Below are positions 1-9,720 of a stretch of 64,000 bases of DNA, in pieces. A program made the translations under genes and the position numbers. Positions within the stretch are counted from its first letter, which is position 1. Each line of letters begins with the position of its first letter. The notes under the pieces are model-generated. The model ran no database searches and was not told the origin of the DNA. It saw only the letters and a list, made by a program, of their open reading frames with translations. Origin of the DNA: Hofstenia miamia. Lineage: Eukaryota; Xenacoelomorpha; Acoela. Where the stretch lies: positions 1,439,235 to 1,503,234 of the forward strand of contig SCFE01000009.1 of assembly GCA_004352715.1 (NCBI GenBank), read 5' to 3'.

Positions 1-181
1 GCAGTGGTTTTTTGACAGGTCTAATTGCGATTCTTCCACCTTCGTTCAGGCGTCTACGAATTGTTTCAACTGACAAATGGCTACAAACTTCAGCTTTGAT
101 TTCAGCCGCACATAGTCGGGGATTTCGCATACTGCTTCGAAGAATGAGACGGTCGTGTATTTTGGACGATTTCCTTTTTGA
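1..181 (-). pseudogene. Tc1/mariner transposase N-terminal fragment
   Basis: Read on the minus strand from 181 to 1, one frame gives a stretch typical of the DNA-binding region of Tc1-like transposases: 'SAAEIKAEVC'-like residues, a helix-turn-helix core 'SVETIRRRLNEGG' and the family signature 'RPVKKPL'. Cut-and-paste transposases of this family bind the terminal inverted repeats with this bipartite domain. The fragment runs off the window at base 1 and into a gap at 182, so the catalytic DDE part cannot be judged. It is not linked to the Tc1-like terminus at 55.8 kb. Confidence 0.7.
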
Positions 182-750
182 NNNNNNNNNNNNNNNNNNN
201 NNNNNNNNNNNNNNNNNNNNNNNNNNNNNNNNNNNNNNNNNNNNNNNNNNNNNNNNNNNNNNNNNNNNNNNNNNNNNNNNNNNNNNNNNNNNNNNNNNNN
301 NNNNNNNNNNNNNNNNNNNNNNNNNNNNNNNNNNNNNNNNNNNNNNNNNNNNNNNNNNNNNNNNNNNNNNNNNNNNNNNNNNNNNNNNNNNNNNNNNNNN
401 NNNNNNNNNNNNNNNNNNNNNNNNNNNNNNNNNNNNNNNNNNNNNNNNNNNNNNNNNNNNNNNNNNNNNNNNNNNNNNNNNNNNNNNNNNNNNNNNNNNN
501 NNNNNNNNNNNNNNNNNNNNNNNNNNNNNNNNNNNNNNNNNNNNNNNNNNNNNNNNNNNNNNNNNNNNNNNNNNNNNNNNNNNNNNNNNNNNNNNNNNNN
601 NNNNNNNNNNNNNNNNNNNNNNNNNNNNNNNNNNNNNNNNNNNNNNNNNNNNNNNNNNNNNNNNNNNNNNNNNNNNNNNNNNNNNNNNNNNNNNNNNNNN
701 NNNNNNNNNNNNNNNNNNNNNNNNNNNNNNNNNNNNNNNNNNNNNNNNNN
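182..750. other. Assembly gap (569 N)
   Basis: Run of undetermined bases between the Tc1 fragment and a (TA)n run. Reading frames crossing it are meaningless. Confidence 0.98.

Positions 751-781
<31 letters not shown>
751..781. repeat. (TA)n microsatellite
   Basis: Pure TA dinucleotide run immediately after the gap; a second one lies at about 1034-1061. Such runs probably explain several of the assembly breaks. Confidence 0.95.
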
Positions 782-784
<3 letters not shown>

Positions 785-1035
785 AGGTGCCTATTCACAG
801 GGCAAAGCTGGAAAACGAAATTTTCTACATGGTCTTTGAATTCTCAATTTATCCTAGTGTTAAGAATCACAAATATGCATTTACTCTATTATTGATTAGG
901 ATAATCCATATCATTTGACCACTACTGGAACTATTTTTCTGTATAAAGTTGTGTAGCTTTGTGTAAATGTATGTGTAATTCTAAATTTAATTGAAGTATG
1001 TAGTCAAATGGAATAAGTGTATCTCCATTTATAGT

Positions 1036-1069
<34 letters not shown>

Positions 1070-1094
1070 ATTATATGTCTATCGAAAATTTTAA
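782..1094. other. 5' flank of UTP20 homologue, no gene seen
   Basis: AT-rich sequence with a (TA)n run near 1034-1061. I see no convincing ORF or RNA gene. Promoter elements cannot be assigned by eye. Confidence 0.5.
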
Positions 1095-1121
1095 TTTTTC
1101 TTTAATATTTGTTTTAGAGAA
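1095..1121 (+). promoter_or_regulatory. 3' splice acceptor just before UTP20 start codon
   Basis: A T-rich tract ends in TTTTAG at 1112-1117, followed by AGAA and the ATG at 1122. This is the layout of a 3' splice site placed 4 nt before the start codon. It would suit the end of a 5'UTR intron or a spliced-leader trans-splicing acceptor. The neighbouring GON4L start has the same arrangement (9670-9684). Confidence 0.5.
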
Positions 1122-4100
1122 ATGAAACAGAAATCCAAATCCAGGAAAGGCAAGAAAAATGATTTTCGATTTATTTCATTTTCTGAAAAACTAGCCAACA
1201 CATCTATTGATAGTATTTATAGAATTAATAGAAATAATCCCAACAGTGCCGATTTTGAATTCTCTTTTATTATTAACGCTTTGGAAGAGCACGCATTGAA
1301 CAATGCATCAACTGAATTCTCCAATTTTATCGAGGATATTGAAGAGTACGTTGGTAGTTATCAACAAGTTGTTTATCATCAATTAGTGATTTCCGATGTT
1401 TTAAAAACTCATTTGGCCTCTAGCACTGTTCTTTCCGCGAGCACATTAATGGATTGCCTTGTTAATTTTGCTAAAGATATTCAAGGCGATTTCTATCAAT
1501 ATTTTCCTGATTTTTTCAAAATTTTGTGTGAAAAATTTTCGATTCTAGATTTTTCTTTGCTTACAGCAATATTTGAAACGTTTGCGAACATTTTTAAGCT
1601 GTTGGTTCGACCTTTGTCTTCTAAAATAACTGAACTATTTCAGATGTATTCGATATTATTTTCACATAAAAGAGCGCTTTTGAGACGCTTTGCAGCCGAA
1701 TCATTTGCCTTTGTTGCGCGTAGGGTTGCTGATATTGACGCATTCATAACCATGTTGTTTTCACAAGCAGACGATAATCGAAATTTCCAGTCTGGTATTT
1801 CCATAATATTGTTTGAAATTGTTAAAGGCACATCTACGGCATTCCATAGTAAGTTTAAAAAAATAGTAACAGCGATTTTTCAATTTAGTCAACAGTCTGC
1901 AACTTCTCCATTAATGAAGTCAATATTGATAAGATTTACAGAATTACTTGCTCAACGTTGTGTAACATATAAATCAAATGATTTATTAATGCTTCTGCTG
2001 GACCTGATATTGGAACAACCACATCAAGAGGTCTTTAAGATGTGCATTGAATTCTTAATCAATTATAAGCAAGGACGTCTGATAAGACTGAACGACTCCA
2101 AAGTATTGTATTCAGTAATCAATCTTTGGGATAGAAAATGTGACTTAGACACTTGGATGACATTTGCTCAAAGAATCTGCTTGAATATTGGAGAATGTAA
2201 AGCGCTAGCATGGCAGAAATTTGTTGATATTATCTTCTCTGAAAGGATTTCTTTCAATAGTATATATGAATTAATGATAAGTGTGTTTTCCCAATCAAAA
2301 GATTCAGTGAATATCATTTTCATTTTAGAATCGGTTGAATTCGCTTTTCGCAATTTGATTGATCACTTTGACGAAGTTTTATTTTTCATATCTTGGATTT
2401 TTGAGAACGAATCTACACTGGCAGCAGTTAACATTGCTCATATATCTACAGATTTGCATAGATTTGTTGAAGTAGACTTTAAAAAATCCGTACATACTGT
2501 TTACTTTATTTTAAAAATATATTACGTTCTTGGGTATGACGTGTATGACGACATAAGTTATTTCATTGAAATGTCCAATGACTTCATTTCAGATGAATTC
2601 GAAGAGACCTGTTTAACTTTATCCAATATTATTAATTTTAGTTTCCCAATAGAATTTGATATTCTAAATTTCTTTATTAATAATTGTCAGCAAGTGCTAG
2701 CTTTGGATTTGTTTGCAAAATATGCAGCCAACTATTCTGATAGACTTCCAAAACATTGTCCATTACAATTGCTAAAAGCTTTGCAATCTAATATTACCTC
2801 TTGTTCTAAGGCAATTCGTGTGCATTCATTGTATACTTTGTCTGTCTTTGATTTTCAGGCTGAAGGACATTCAAATATTGAAGATATTCCAATTTTTGAA
2901 ATTATGAATCAAGCTGAATTGATTTGTAATGACGATTACCGCGAGCGTTTAAGACTTCTTGAACAGCTAAGAGCTGAGAAAGTCTTTTCAATTCATCAGC
3001 CAACTAATATATTATTAAAACAAACTGTTTTAAAGTATTTATTTGTACAATTGTTGGATGGATTTCAACCAGTTTTTAAGCCGCTTTGCGAAATATTGGA
3101 AACATATGCAAATCATTACTACGAGTTATTCGATGATGTTTTTTGGACATTTTTTTGTGACAGTTCACAGTCGGTCAACATAATCTCGAGATTACCTAAA
3201 TGCGATTGGTCTGATGTTCGTGATATTAACGATTTGTTCCACTATATTATAAGAAAAAGTTCGTCTGAGGAAATTGATTTTAAGTCCGAAATCAAATTGA
3301 AATTGTTAAAGATGCTAAGTGTGTTTCCCGACCTTTCACAAAGAATGTTGATTAGGTTGGGCAGTGAGTTTCATCAATTTATAGGACAAAGTTATTCAGA
3401 ATTATTTCATTACAAATTCCCATCGCAGGATCTTACTTTAGATTTCAATGAACTCACTAATGAATCAAATCTAATTGAAGATGATGTTGAAAATGATGAC
3501 GATGTTTGCTTGAATGATAATGAAGAATTCATGGATGCAGAGAATTGTTCAGTAACAAAACAAGCTAAAAATTCTAAATCATATTTGATTTCTTTTCTGA
3601 ACTTGTTTAATGAAATGGATTCGTTGTGCCCTATAAATGACCATTTCAATTTTAACGATATTTTACAACGTTTATTATGTATGGCTGATTCTGAGATTCA
3701 AACCGGTTCTATTAAATGTTTAATAAAGATGAAAAATAACCATTTGGAGGCGCACAGTGAACTTCTTGTAAGTTTGTGTACTGAAAAGAAGTTTCAAAAT
3801 ACAATGGTGTCTTTGTCTCAATTACTGAAGGATGATAATCAGGTGAAGGTCATAAATGGCGACCTATTTTTTAGAACCGTATTGAATATTTTGCATGGAA
3901 AACTGTTCAATAAAAATTGGAGAAAGAGTATTGTTCAACGATCAAGAATCATATTCCAACACGTTAGCATGTTCGATGCAGTGCATCAGGAATTTTTTAT
4001 TCAAAATATTTTTTTGCATTATATGAATTTGTCTACAGATCTCACCTCATTGAATATTCGTTCAATATCGCCACCATTATCTTTCCAAAACAAATTTTTA

Positions 4101-7100
4101 GTTCTTTTTAAACAGTCCTTGAAAACATTCAAGTTTTCAGTAGTAGGCTATTTAAAGCCTTTAATTAACATAACCATTTACTTTGGAATATGCTCTCAGA
4201 AAATTAGTGATGAAGGTGGTATTGGATTGAATTACTATAACAGTCTGAAATTTATTAAAAGATTGTTTATTATTGTGATTACAGATATCTTTGAATTGCA
4301 ACCGGATTTTCAATGGGCTGATGAAATTAGTAAATTTTGTGGAAATTTTCTTCAGACTGAACTTTCAAAGCTCACTCTGAAAGTAACCAAAAATGTGACA
4401 GGAGTTTTGAAATTGTTTACAGCATGGTGCAAGCAACCTCGACACCATCAACTTCTTTGTTACAAAACAGAGTTTGATAAACCTGTAATCTCCTTAATTG
4501 TTGAATTGCTTTTAAATCCCAAAGTGTCACTTGTGGTTGTCAAATATGTTCTAAATATGTTATGGAATCTTATTTCATCCGACACTTCTGATGAGAATCT
4601 AACATTTGGGCAGCAGCTTCTCTTTTCTGAGCATTCAAACATGATTTGTTTTTTTTCAAAATATTTAAATACTAAGTTGGGAAAAGATTGCCTCGCTGCT
4701 ACTCCTGATTTTTTCAAAATTCTCGCCTTTTTTTCAAAGCATATTACTGATAAGGCTGAGATCTCTACTTTAATAAACTTAATAATTGGCTTAATTACAG
4801 ATTGTAAAAAACAATCTTCGTTCAATGAGCTTCTACTTAACTTAGTCGAAAGCGTCCACATTCTATCTAGATCGGCCAAAATTTCGGAAGGAATGCTTTT
4901 TAAATTATCTACTTTGTTTTCTTATTTATCATCTAATGACATAAGATCTAGTTTATGCAAGGTCTTTGGATGCTATGACCAACAACTTTCTGATATTTTG
5001 CTTGACTTAAATGCTTGGAATAAACAGGTTATGGATGAGCCTGACTTTGAGAGACGATTCGCTGCTTTTAATGTTTTAAATGATTATTTATCAAACCAGA
5101 GTGGTTTAAGCCTCTGTATTTCTGGATCGTGTATTGCTCATTGCAGCGTGTATTTTTTGAATACAGTTTCCGATTTTGCCCTAAAGAAAGAAGCCTGCAT
5201 AACTATTCAGAACATCATTAAGTTACTTGCTCAAAACCTTTCTCATCCCTTTTGTACAACAGCTTTGCATGATATGAAATTAGTGATATTTCAAGGCATC
5301 AGGAATTTTGAAGAGAATAATCGCTCCGAAATAATTTCAATTTTGAGATGCTTTATTATACACTGTTCTTCAATGAACGAATGGTGTAAACAATTGACTC
5401 CTTATATAAATGATGATAAAGATTCTGATTTATTCGAGAACCTTGCTCATATTCAACAACATAGGCGAGTTCGTGCCTTCAATCGCATCAAATCAGTCGT
5501 TGCGAATGAGAAATTTTGTGATGAAATTCTTTTGAAGTTATTTCTACCTTTGTCTATGACAATTCTTTCAAATAGTGATTTAGTCAAATTACAGAGTGAT
5601 TATGCAATTTCAGCTATAGACTTATTAAGTACTATTGCTGAATCAGTTGAATACAATGAATACATAAAAATATTTAGATTTTCCCTGAATTTGGTTGCTA
5701 AGTTCCCTGAACGACATCGTATATATTTACAATTAATTGATAAAGTGTTGGATGCGTTTCATTTCACTTTGCGAAATGAAAAAGGAAATCCATTCCATCA
5801 CCTACGATTTAATATTATGCCAAAACTTTTAAGACTGCTGTCCGCTTCAAAGTCTTCTCAGGGTACAGACAAAACACAATCAGAAATAGAAATTACGAAT
5901 CTTCCTATCGCATTATCTGCTATTAAGATTATGCGCTACTATCCTGAAGATTCTATGGCTGTTGCTATCCGTGGTTTGTTAATAAAAACGTGTGGCTTTC
6001 TTCGAAGTAAGGATTTTGCAGTGCGGAAGGCTACAAGAGAAGTTTTACTTAAAATGTTACCAATTTTGAATTCAGGTAATAAAATGATTATCTTTGAGAT
6101 ATTAACATCTACTTTGGATAAAGGATACATGCTGCATGTTCTGTCATTCACTGTTAACCGTTTATTGGGCGCGTGTGTTGAGGATCTTAAAGTAGGTGAT
6201 CTCAATGCTCAATTTAAAAATATATTAAATTTATTAATGAATGACCTTATTGGTGAAAAGGCCGAGCAGCAAGAAGTTAGAGCAATTGTTCAAAAAACAA
6301 AAGAGGCAAAAACTTTCCTAGCACATTCTACCTTTGGTTATATTGCGTCAATTTCATCCATGGGGCAATTGATGCAGATTTTAGGCCGTTTGAGGACAGC
6401 ACTTGAAGAAAAACCCACTTTAGAATTCGAAAACAAGATAAATCAATGCCTTTCAAAAATTGCACTTGGAATTTTGAAAAATGATACGCTTTCACTTGAA
6501 GAACTTCTAAATTTTGTTACTGATATATTTTCAAATTCAGTCGATTGCTTATTACCTGCTAAAAATAGCAAAGAAGTGCATGATGCACGTTTGCGCAAAA
6601 CAGATTACTGCCTCCTCGTCGAACCTCCGAAACGCAACGCAGATGTGGTAACTGCAACAGCTAAATATTCAAATGTGCACGTTTTTGTTGAATTTGCACT
6701 GAGTATTTTGTGTAGCATGTTTAAGAAGTTAACTGTAAAGGTTTCATTGGATTTTCAATGCATTGAAGACATAATCGCAGCAATTTTTAAATTATCAAAG
6801 TCTCAGTATCTCCGTACTGTAAATCTTTGTTGTCGTTGTTTCACTGAGCTATTAAAGCTTCGCAATGAAAATCTTCTTCAGAAACTCCCCAAGCTATTCG
6901 AGCTCCTTTGTTCTTTACTGCAAACCTTTTGTCGTGGAATCACATCCAATCGTTCAGATATTCAAGAACTTATTCCCGCTATTTTCCACTGTATAACACT
7001 GGTGATTAAGGAGGAGCGTTTCCATTGCGATGAAGAAAAAATGAAATTTATTCTTTTGGTCGTTGAAGAGGATCTGTTTGATAGCATGAAAAATAAGTTC

Positions 7101-8612
7101 GCATTGTCTTTGTTAGGTGGCGTATTTGAATGCAAGTTGCAAATTGAAGAAATTCATCCTATTTTGCAAAAAGTAGCTAAAATGTGCGTTCAATCTGAGA
7201 TAAAATCAATTCGATCTGATTGTAGACTACTGTATATTACCTATCTTTCAAAATTTCCATTGCGTAGAGTTGACAAGAGCTTGCAGTTTTTTATTAGTCA
7301 ATTATCGTATGATGACCCTTTTGGCAGACAATCTGCTTTAGAGGTTATTAGCCAAATATGCAGCTCGAGCCCTGCTAAGTTTGTCAACAACATATCCGCG
7401 CAGTTTTTTATTCCGATTTCAATGGTGTTGATTAATGACGACGTTCCTAAGTGTCGTGAAATGGCTGGTATTGCATTGAAAATTTTGATAAGTGTTTTGA
7501 ATAAGAAGCAGTTTGAAGCACATTTTAATGATTCGCTTACCTGGTTATCAAATTCTGCTCGAATGTCAGTAAACAAATTGGGTGCAATGGTGTTGAAGAT
7601 ATTCATTGCCGAACAGTCATTCCAGGAAACAGTTTTTGCAAAATGTATGAACCATATCTGCAATTGTTTTAAAAGAGCCTTCCAATTATTTTCAAAGCAA
7701 GAAGATAGCGACATTGATGAGTTAAAAGACGCAGACCACACTGTGTTTGTTTTGTTGGAAATATTAATACGAATGCTAGACGATCTAAGTAAACACCTAA
7801 AGTTAAGTTACGTTGATGAATTTAGTCAGTGCTTTGGTTATGCTTTCGCATCTTTAAATTCCGAACATATATGGGTACAAAAATGTGCTTGCGATGTTTT
7901 TGCTAAATTATTCTCTGTTACAGAAATAGATGACATTATTCGAAAAAACAGGAATGTTTTGCCATATCTCTTTCAAGATTACCCCGTGAAATTGTTTGAA
8001 CTCGCAAAAAGCTTTTGTAGTTTAATACCTGTCAGTGATAGTGCGTTGGATAGTTTTCTTAATACATGCATGGAAAATATTACATATCTTAGTCGAGTTT
8101 TCGTTCATTCCGATTTTCAATCCAGAGAAAATCCATTGGAACTTATTGTAAATCGATTATCAGGTATCGCATTAAAAGAAAGCGCTGCACAGTTGGGAGT
8201 TTATTCAAAGCGGACTGTTATATTCAAATGGATTGCGGTGATATTTTCAGAAAATGCCGGCAGACTTGAACCATACTGGGCAAGACTAATTCAACTTCTT
8301 GTACGAGACTTAGTTCTGATTCAAAAACACTCGTCTGTTGATAAGTCGCGTACTGAATTTGAGTCACTAATAGGCGTTGTTTTAGATGAAATTAAGAAAC
8401 GTATTGGTGACAGCCAATTTTTTTCTATTTATACCAGTGCCTCCAATAACCTGCGCGACCGGCGTATTGAAAGAAAAAGAAAACTTGCCGCAGATTTTCT
8501 CCTAAATCCAGAGGCTGCCGCTAAACGTAAGCAACAAAAAAATAAACTGTCGGCTAAACGAAGAAAGAAAGTAATGGTTGTAAAATCGTTTAAACGAATA
8601 AAAGTTTCTTGA
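1122..8612 (+). CDS. UTP20: UTP20 homologue (small-subunit processome component 20, DRIM)
   Basis: UTP20 is a very large helical-repeat scaffold protein of the nucleolar SSU processome, needed for 18S rRNA maturation. The frame is 2496 codons with no interruption; human UTP20 is about 2785. The N-terminus ('FRFISFSEKLANTSIDSIYR', then 'FAAESFAFVARRVAD' near residue 190) follows the vertebrate protein. The DRIM region starts near residue 840 ('GSIKCLIKMKNNHLEAHSEL'), preceded by an acidic, probably disordered stretch around 780-810. HEAT-like helices fill the rest, and the end is a very basic tail (about 2440-2496, 'KLAADFLLNPEAAAKRK') as in other UTP20 proteins. The ATG chosen is the first in frame and matches the family N-terminus. 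A polyadenylation signal lies 91 nt after the stop. The single-exon structure is odd beside the intron-rich neighbour. Confidence 0.95.
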   Translation: MKQKSKSRKGKKNDFRFISFSEKLANTSIDSIYRINRNNPNSADFEFSFIINALEEHALNNASTEFSNFIEDIEEYVGSYQQVVYHQLVISDVLKTHLASSTVLSASTLMDCLVNFAKDIQGDFYQYFPDFFKILCEKFSILDFSLLTAIFETFANIFKLLVRPLSSKITELFQMYSILFSHKRALLRRFAAESFAFVARRVADIDAFITMLFSQADDNRNFQSGISIILFEIVKGTSTAFHSKFKKIVTAIFQFSQQSATSPLMKSILIRFTELLAQRCVTYKSNDLLMLLLDLILEQPHQEVFKMCIEFLINYKQGRLIRLNDSKVLYSVINLWDRKCDLDTWMTFAQRICLNIGECKALAWQKFVDIIFSERISFNSIYELMISVFSQSKDSVNIIFILESVEFAFRNLIDHFDEVLFFISWIFENESTLAAVNIAHISTDLHRFVEVDFKKSVHTVYFILKIYYVLGYDVYDDISYFIEMSNDFISDEFEETCLTLSNIINFSFPIEFDILNFFINNCQQVLALDLFAKYAANYSDRLPKHCPLQLLKALQSNITSCSKAIRVHSLYTLSVFDFQAEGHSNIEDIPIFEIMNQAELICNDDYRERLRLLEQLRAEKVFSIHQPTNILLKQTVLKYLFVQLLDGFQPVFKPLCEILETYANHYYELFDDVFWTFFCDSSQSVNIISRLPKCDWSDVRDINDLFHYIIRKSSSEEIDFKSEIKLKLLKMLSVFPDLSQRMLIRLGSEFHQFIGQSYSELFHYKFPSQDLTLDFNELTNESNLIEDDVENDDDVCLNDNEEFMDAENCSVTKQAKNSKSYLISFLNLFNEMDSLCPINDHFNFNDILQRLLCMADSEIQTGSIKCLIKMKNNHLEAHSELLVSLCTEKKFQNTMVSLSQLLKDDNQVKVINGDLFFRTVLNILHGKLFNKNWRKSIVQRSRIIFQHVSMFDAVHQEFFIQNIFLHYMNLSTDLTSLNIRSISPPLSFQNKFLVLFKQSLKTFKFSVVGYLKPLINITIYFGICSQKISDEGGIGLNYYNSLKFIKRLFIIVITDIFELQPDFQWADEISKFCGNFLQTELSKLTLKVTKNVTGVLKLFTAWCKQPRHHQLLCYKTEFDKPVISLIVELLLNPKVSLVVVKYVLNMLWNLISSDTSDENLTFGQQLLFSEHSNMICFFSKYLNTKLGKDCLAATPDFFKILAFFSKHITDKAEISTLINLIIGLITDCKKQSSFNELLLNLVESVHILSRSAKISEGMLFKLSTLFSYLSSNDIRSSLCKVFGCYDQQLSDILLDLNAWNKQVMDEPDFERRFAAFNVLNDYLSNQSGLSLCISGSCIAHCSVYFLNTVSDFALKKEACITIQNIIKLLAQNLSHPFCTTALHDMKLVIFQGIRNFEENNRSEIISILRCFIIHCSSMNEWCKQLTPYINDDKDSDLFENLAHIQQHRRVRAFNRIKSVVANEKFCDEILLKLFLPLSMTILSNSDLVKLQSDYAISAIDLLSTIAESVEYNEYIKIFRFSLNLVAKFPERHRIYLQLIDKVLDAFHFTLRNEKGNPFHHLRFNIMPKLLRLLSASKSSQGTDKTQSEIEITNLPIALSAIKIMRYYPEDSMAVAIRGLLIKTCGFLRSKDFAVRKATREVLLKMLPILNSGNKMIIFEILTSTLDKGYMLHVLSFTVNRLLGACVEDLKVGDLNAQFKNILNLLMNDLIGEKAEQQEVRAIVQKTKEAKTFLAHSTFGYIASISSMGQLMQILGRLRTALEEKPTLEFENKINQCLSKIALGILKNDTLSLEELLNFVTDIFSNSVDCLLPAKNSKEVHDARLRKTDYCLLVEPPKRNADVVTATAKYSNVHVFVEFALSILCSMFKKLTVKVSLDFQCIEDIIAAIFKLSKSQYLRTVNLCCRCFTELLKLRNENLLQKLPKLFELLCSLLQTFCRGITSNRSDIQELIPAIFHCITLVIKEERFHCDEEKMKFILLVVEEDLFDSMKNKFALSLLGGVFECKLQIEEIHPILQKVAKMCVQSEIKSIRSDCRLLYITYLSKFPLRRVDKSLQFFISQLSYDDPFGRQSALEVISQICSSSPAKFVNNISAQFFIPISMVLINDDVPKCREMAGIALKILISVLNKKQFEAHFNDSLTWLSNSARMSVNKLGAMVLKIFIAEQSFQETVFAKCMNHICNCFKRAFQLFSKQEDSDIDELKDADHTVFVLLEILIRMLDDLSKHLKLSYVDEFSQCFGYAFASLNSEHIWVQKCACDVFAKLFSVTEIDDIIRKNRNVLPYLFQDYPVKLFELAKSFCSLIPVSDSALDSFLNTCMENITYLSRVFVHSDFQSRENPLELIVNRLSGIALKESAAQLGVYSKRTVIFKWIAVIFSENAGRLEPYWARLIQLLVRDLVLIQKHSSVDKSRTEFESLIGVVLDEIKKRIGDSQFFSIYTSASNNLRDRRIERKRKLAADFLLNPEAAAKRKQQKNKLSAKRRKKVMVVKSFKRIKVS

Positions 8613-8702
8613 CATTTGAGTTTCAGAAAATTTCCATAATTATATCATAAAATACAATTCATCAGTTATCTATTCAAAATGAACTATGTATTTTTAAACT
8701 TC

Positions 8703-8708
8703 AATAAA
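8703..8708 (+). terminator. Polyadenylation signal AATAAA for UTP20
   Basis: Canonical AATAAA about 90 nt downstream of the UTP20 stop codon, in AT-rich sequence. It is the first such hexamer after the gene. Confidence 0.6.
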
Positions 8709-9669
8709 ATTGAAGAATTGCCACAAATTTTATTATCAGAAGTTTTTTTATGTTCATTGAAAGGGAAAATAGTTTCATTTGAATTTTAAGTAAGAAAGAC
8801 AGTTAATAATAACTTTTAATATGACTTATGCAAGAATTAAGTAACTCTTCATTTGGTAAGTTAATGATAATACATGTATCTGGAATTATAAAGTAAGTTT
8901 ATTTTCAACATAATTGAATTAACATGAAGCGTGTGTGGGAGGCTATTACGTTTAACAAATTCATTTAGGTAAAACTAGAATATTTTTACATGTGTTTACA
9001 AATTTTGTTGAATAACCGAAAAGGGCAAAATTTTATTTTAATTGCTAAAGTTCCTGTAGAAGTGGCATTGCAATTGAGTTGATTTTTGTGAAGAAATAAT
9101 GATTTTAAATATATTCGTTCAGGGTAAAAAATAGTAGAGCACATTTAGCTTTCAACAATTTTGGAATATTTATTCAATATTTCCAATTTAAGAAAGGTCC
9201 CAACTTTACACAAATTTTCAAGTTTCTGTATACATCTCTTGTGTTTACATATAATTTTCACTGCCAAGCTTTGTTTATTTGAAATTAAAACAATATTCTA
9301 CGTATGGGTTATAAATTACAAAATTGTGAATTTTTGTTTGTTATATTGCAGGCAGGAGTAAATGCGATTTTTCATCGCGCTACGTCATTACATTCTATTT
9401 GTCATAAATAGTTATATCTGTTTAAATGTATTAAAATATTAGTAATGATTCATTACATTTTCAAATATTTTTTAATATATTTACAGCCCAAGTTTGAGTT
9501 TTGTAATGTTTTTTTTCAATTGTGTTCATGTAAAAATAATCTGCCTAAATTTTGTAAGTATTTCCATTAAATTACTGTTGTTTTATATAGAAGTTGACTT
9601 TTTCAAACTGTATGTTAAGTAAGCTGTGTCTGTTTGCGTTTATCGCTAATTTTGAAAGACTAACAGATT
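8709..9669. other. Intergenic region between UTP20 and GON4L
   Basis: About 1 kb of AT-rich DNA between two genes on the same strand. No conserved ORF, RNA gene or transposon piece was recognised. It should contain the GON4L promoter unless the two genes are co-transcribed. Confidence 0.5.
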
Positions 9670-9684
9670 TATTCATTTTAGATA
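9670..9684 (+). promoter_or_regulatory. 3' splice acceptor just before GON4L start codon
   Basis: ATTCATTTTAG ends at 9681 and is followed by ATA and the ATG at 9685. Like the UTP20 start, the initiator lies 3 nt after an AG acceptor, so the 5' UTR is probably joined by cis- or trans-splicing. Confidence 0.5.
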
Positions 9685-9720
9685 ATGGACTTAAATCATA
9701 GGACGTCTTCAGCTAATGAG
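9685..9720 (+). CDS. GON4L: GON4L exon 1 (12 codons)
   Basis: ATG at 9685; encodes MDLNHRTSSANE and ends at a GTGAGA donor in phase 0. It joins in frame to exon 2, which has no upstream ATG of its own before the conserved part. Short first coding exons of this kind are easily missed. Confidence 0.6.

Noticed and set aside
12-918. Frames of about 250 codons spanning the first gap
   Set aside because: Almost entirely N plus a (TA)n-coded Tyr-Ile run.
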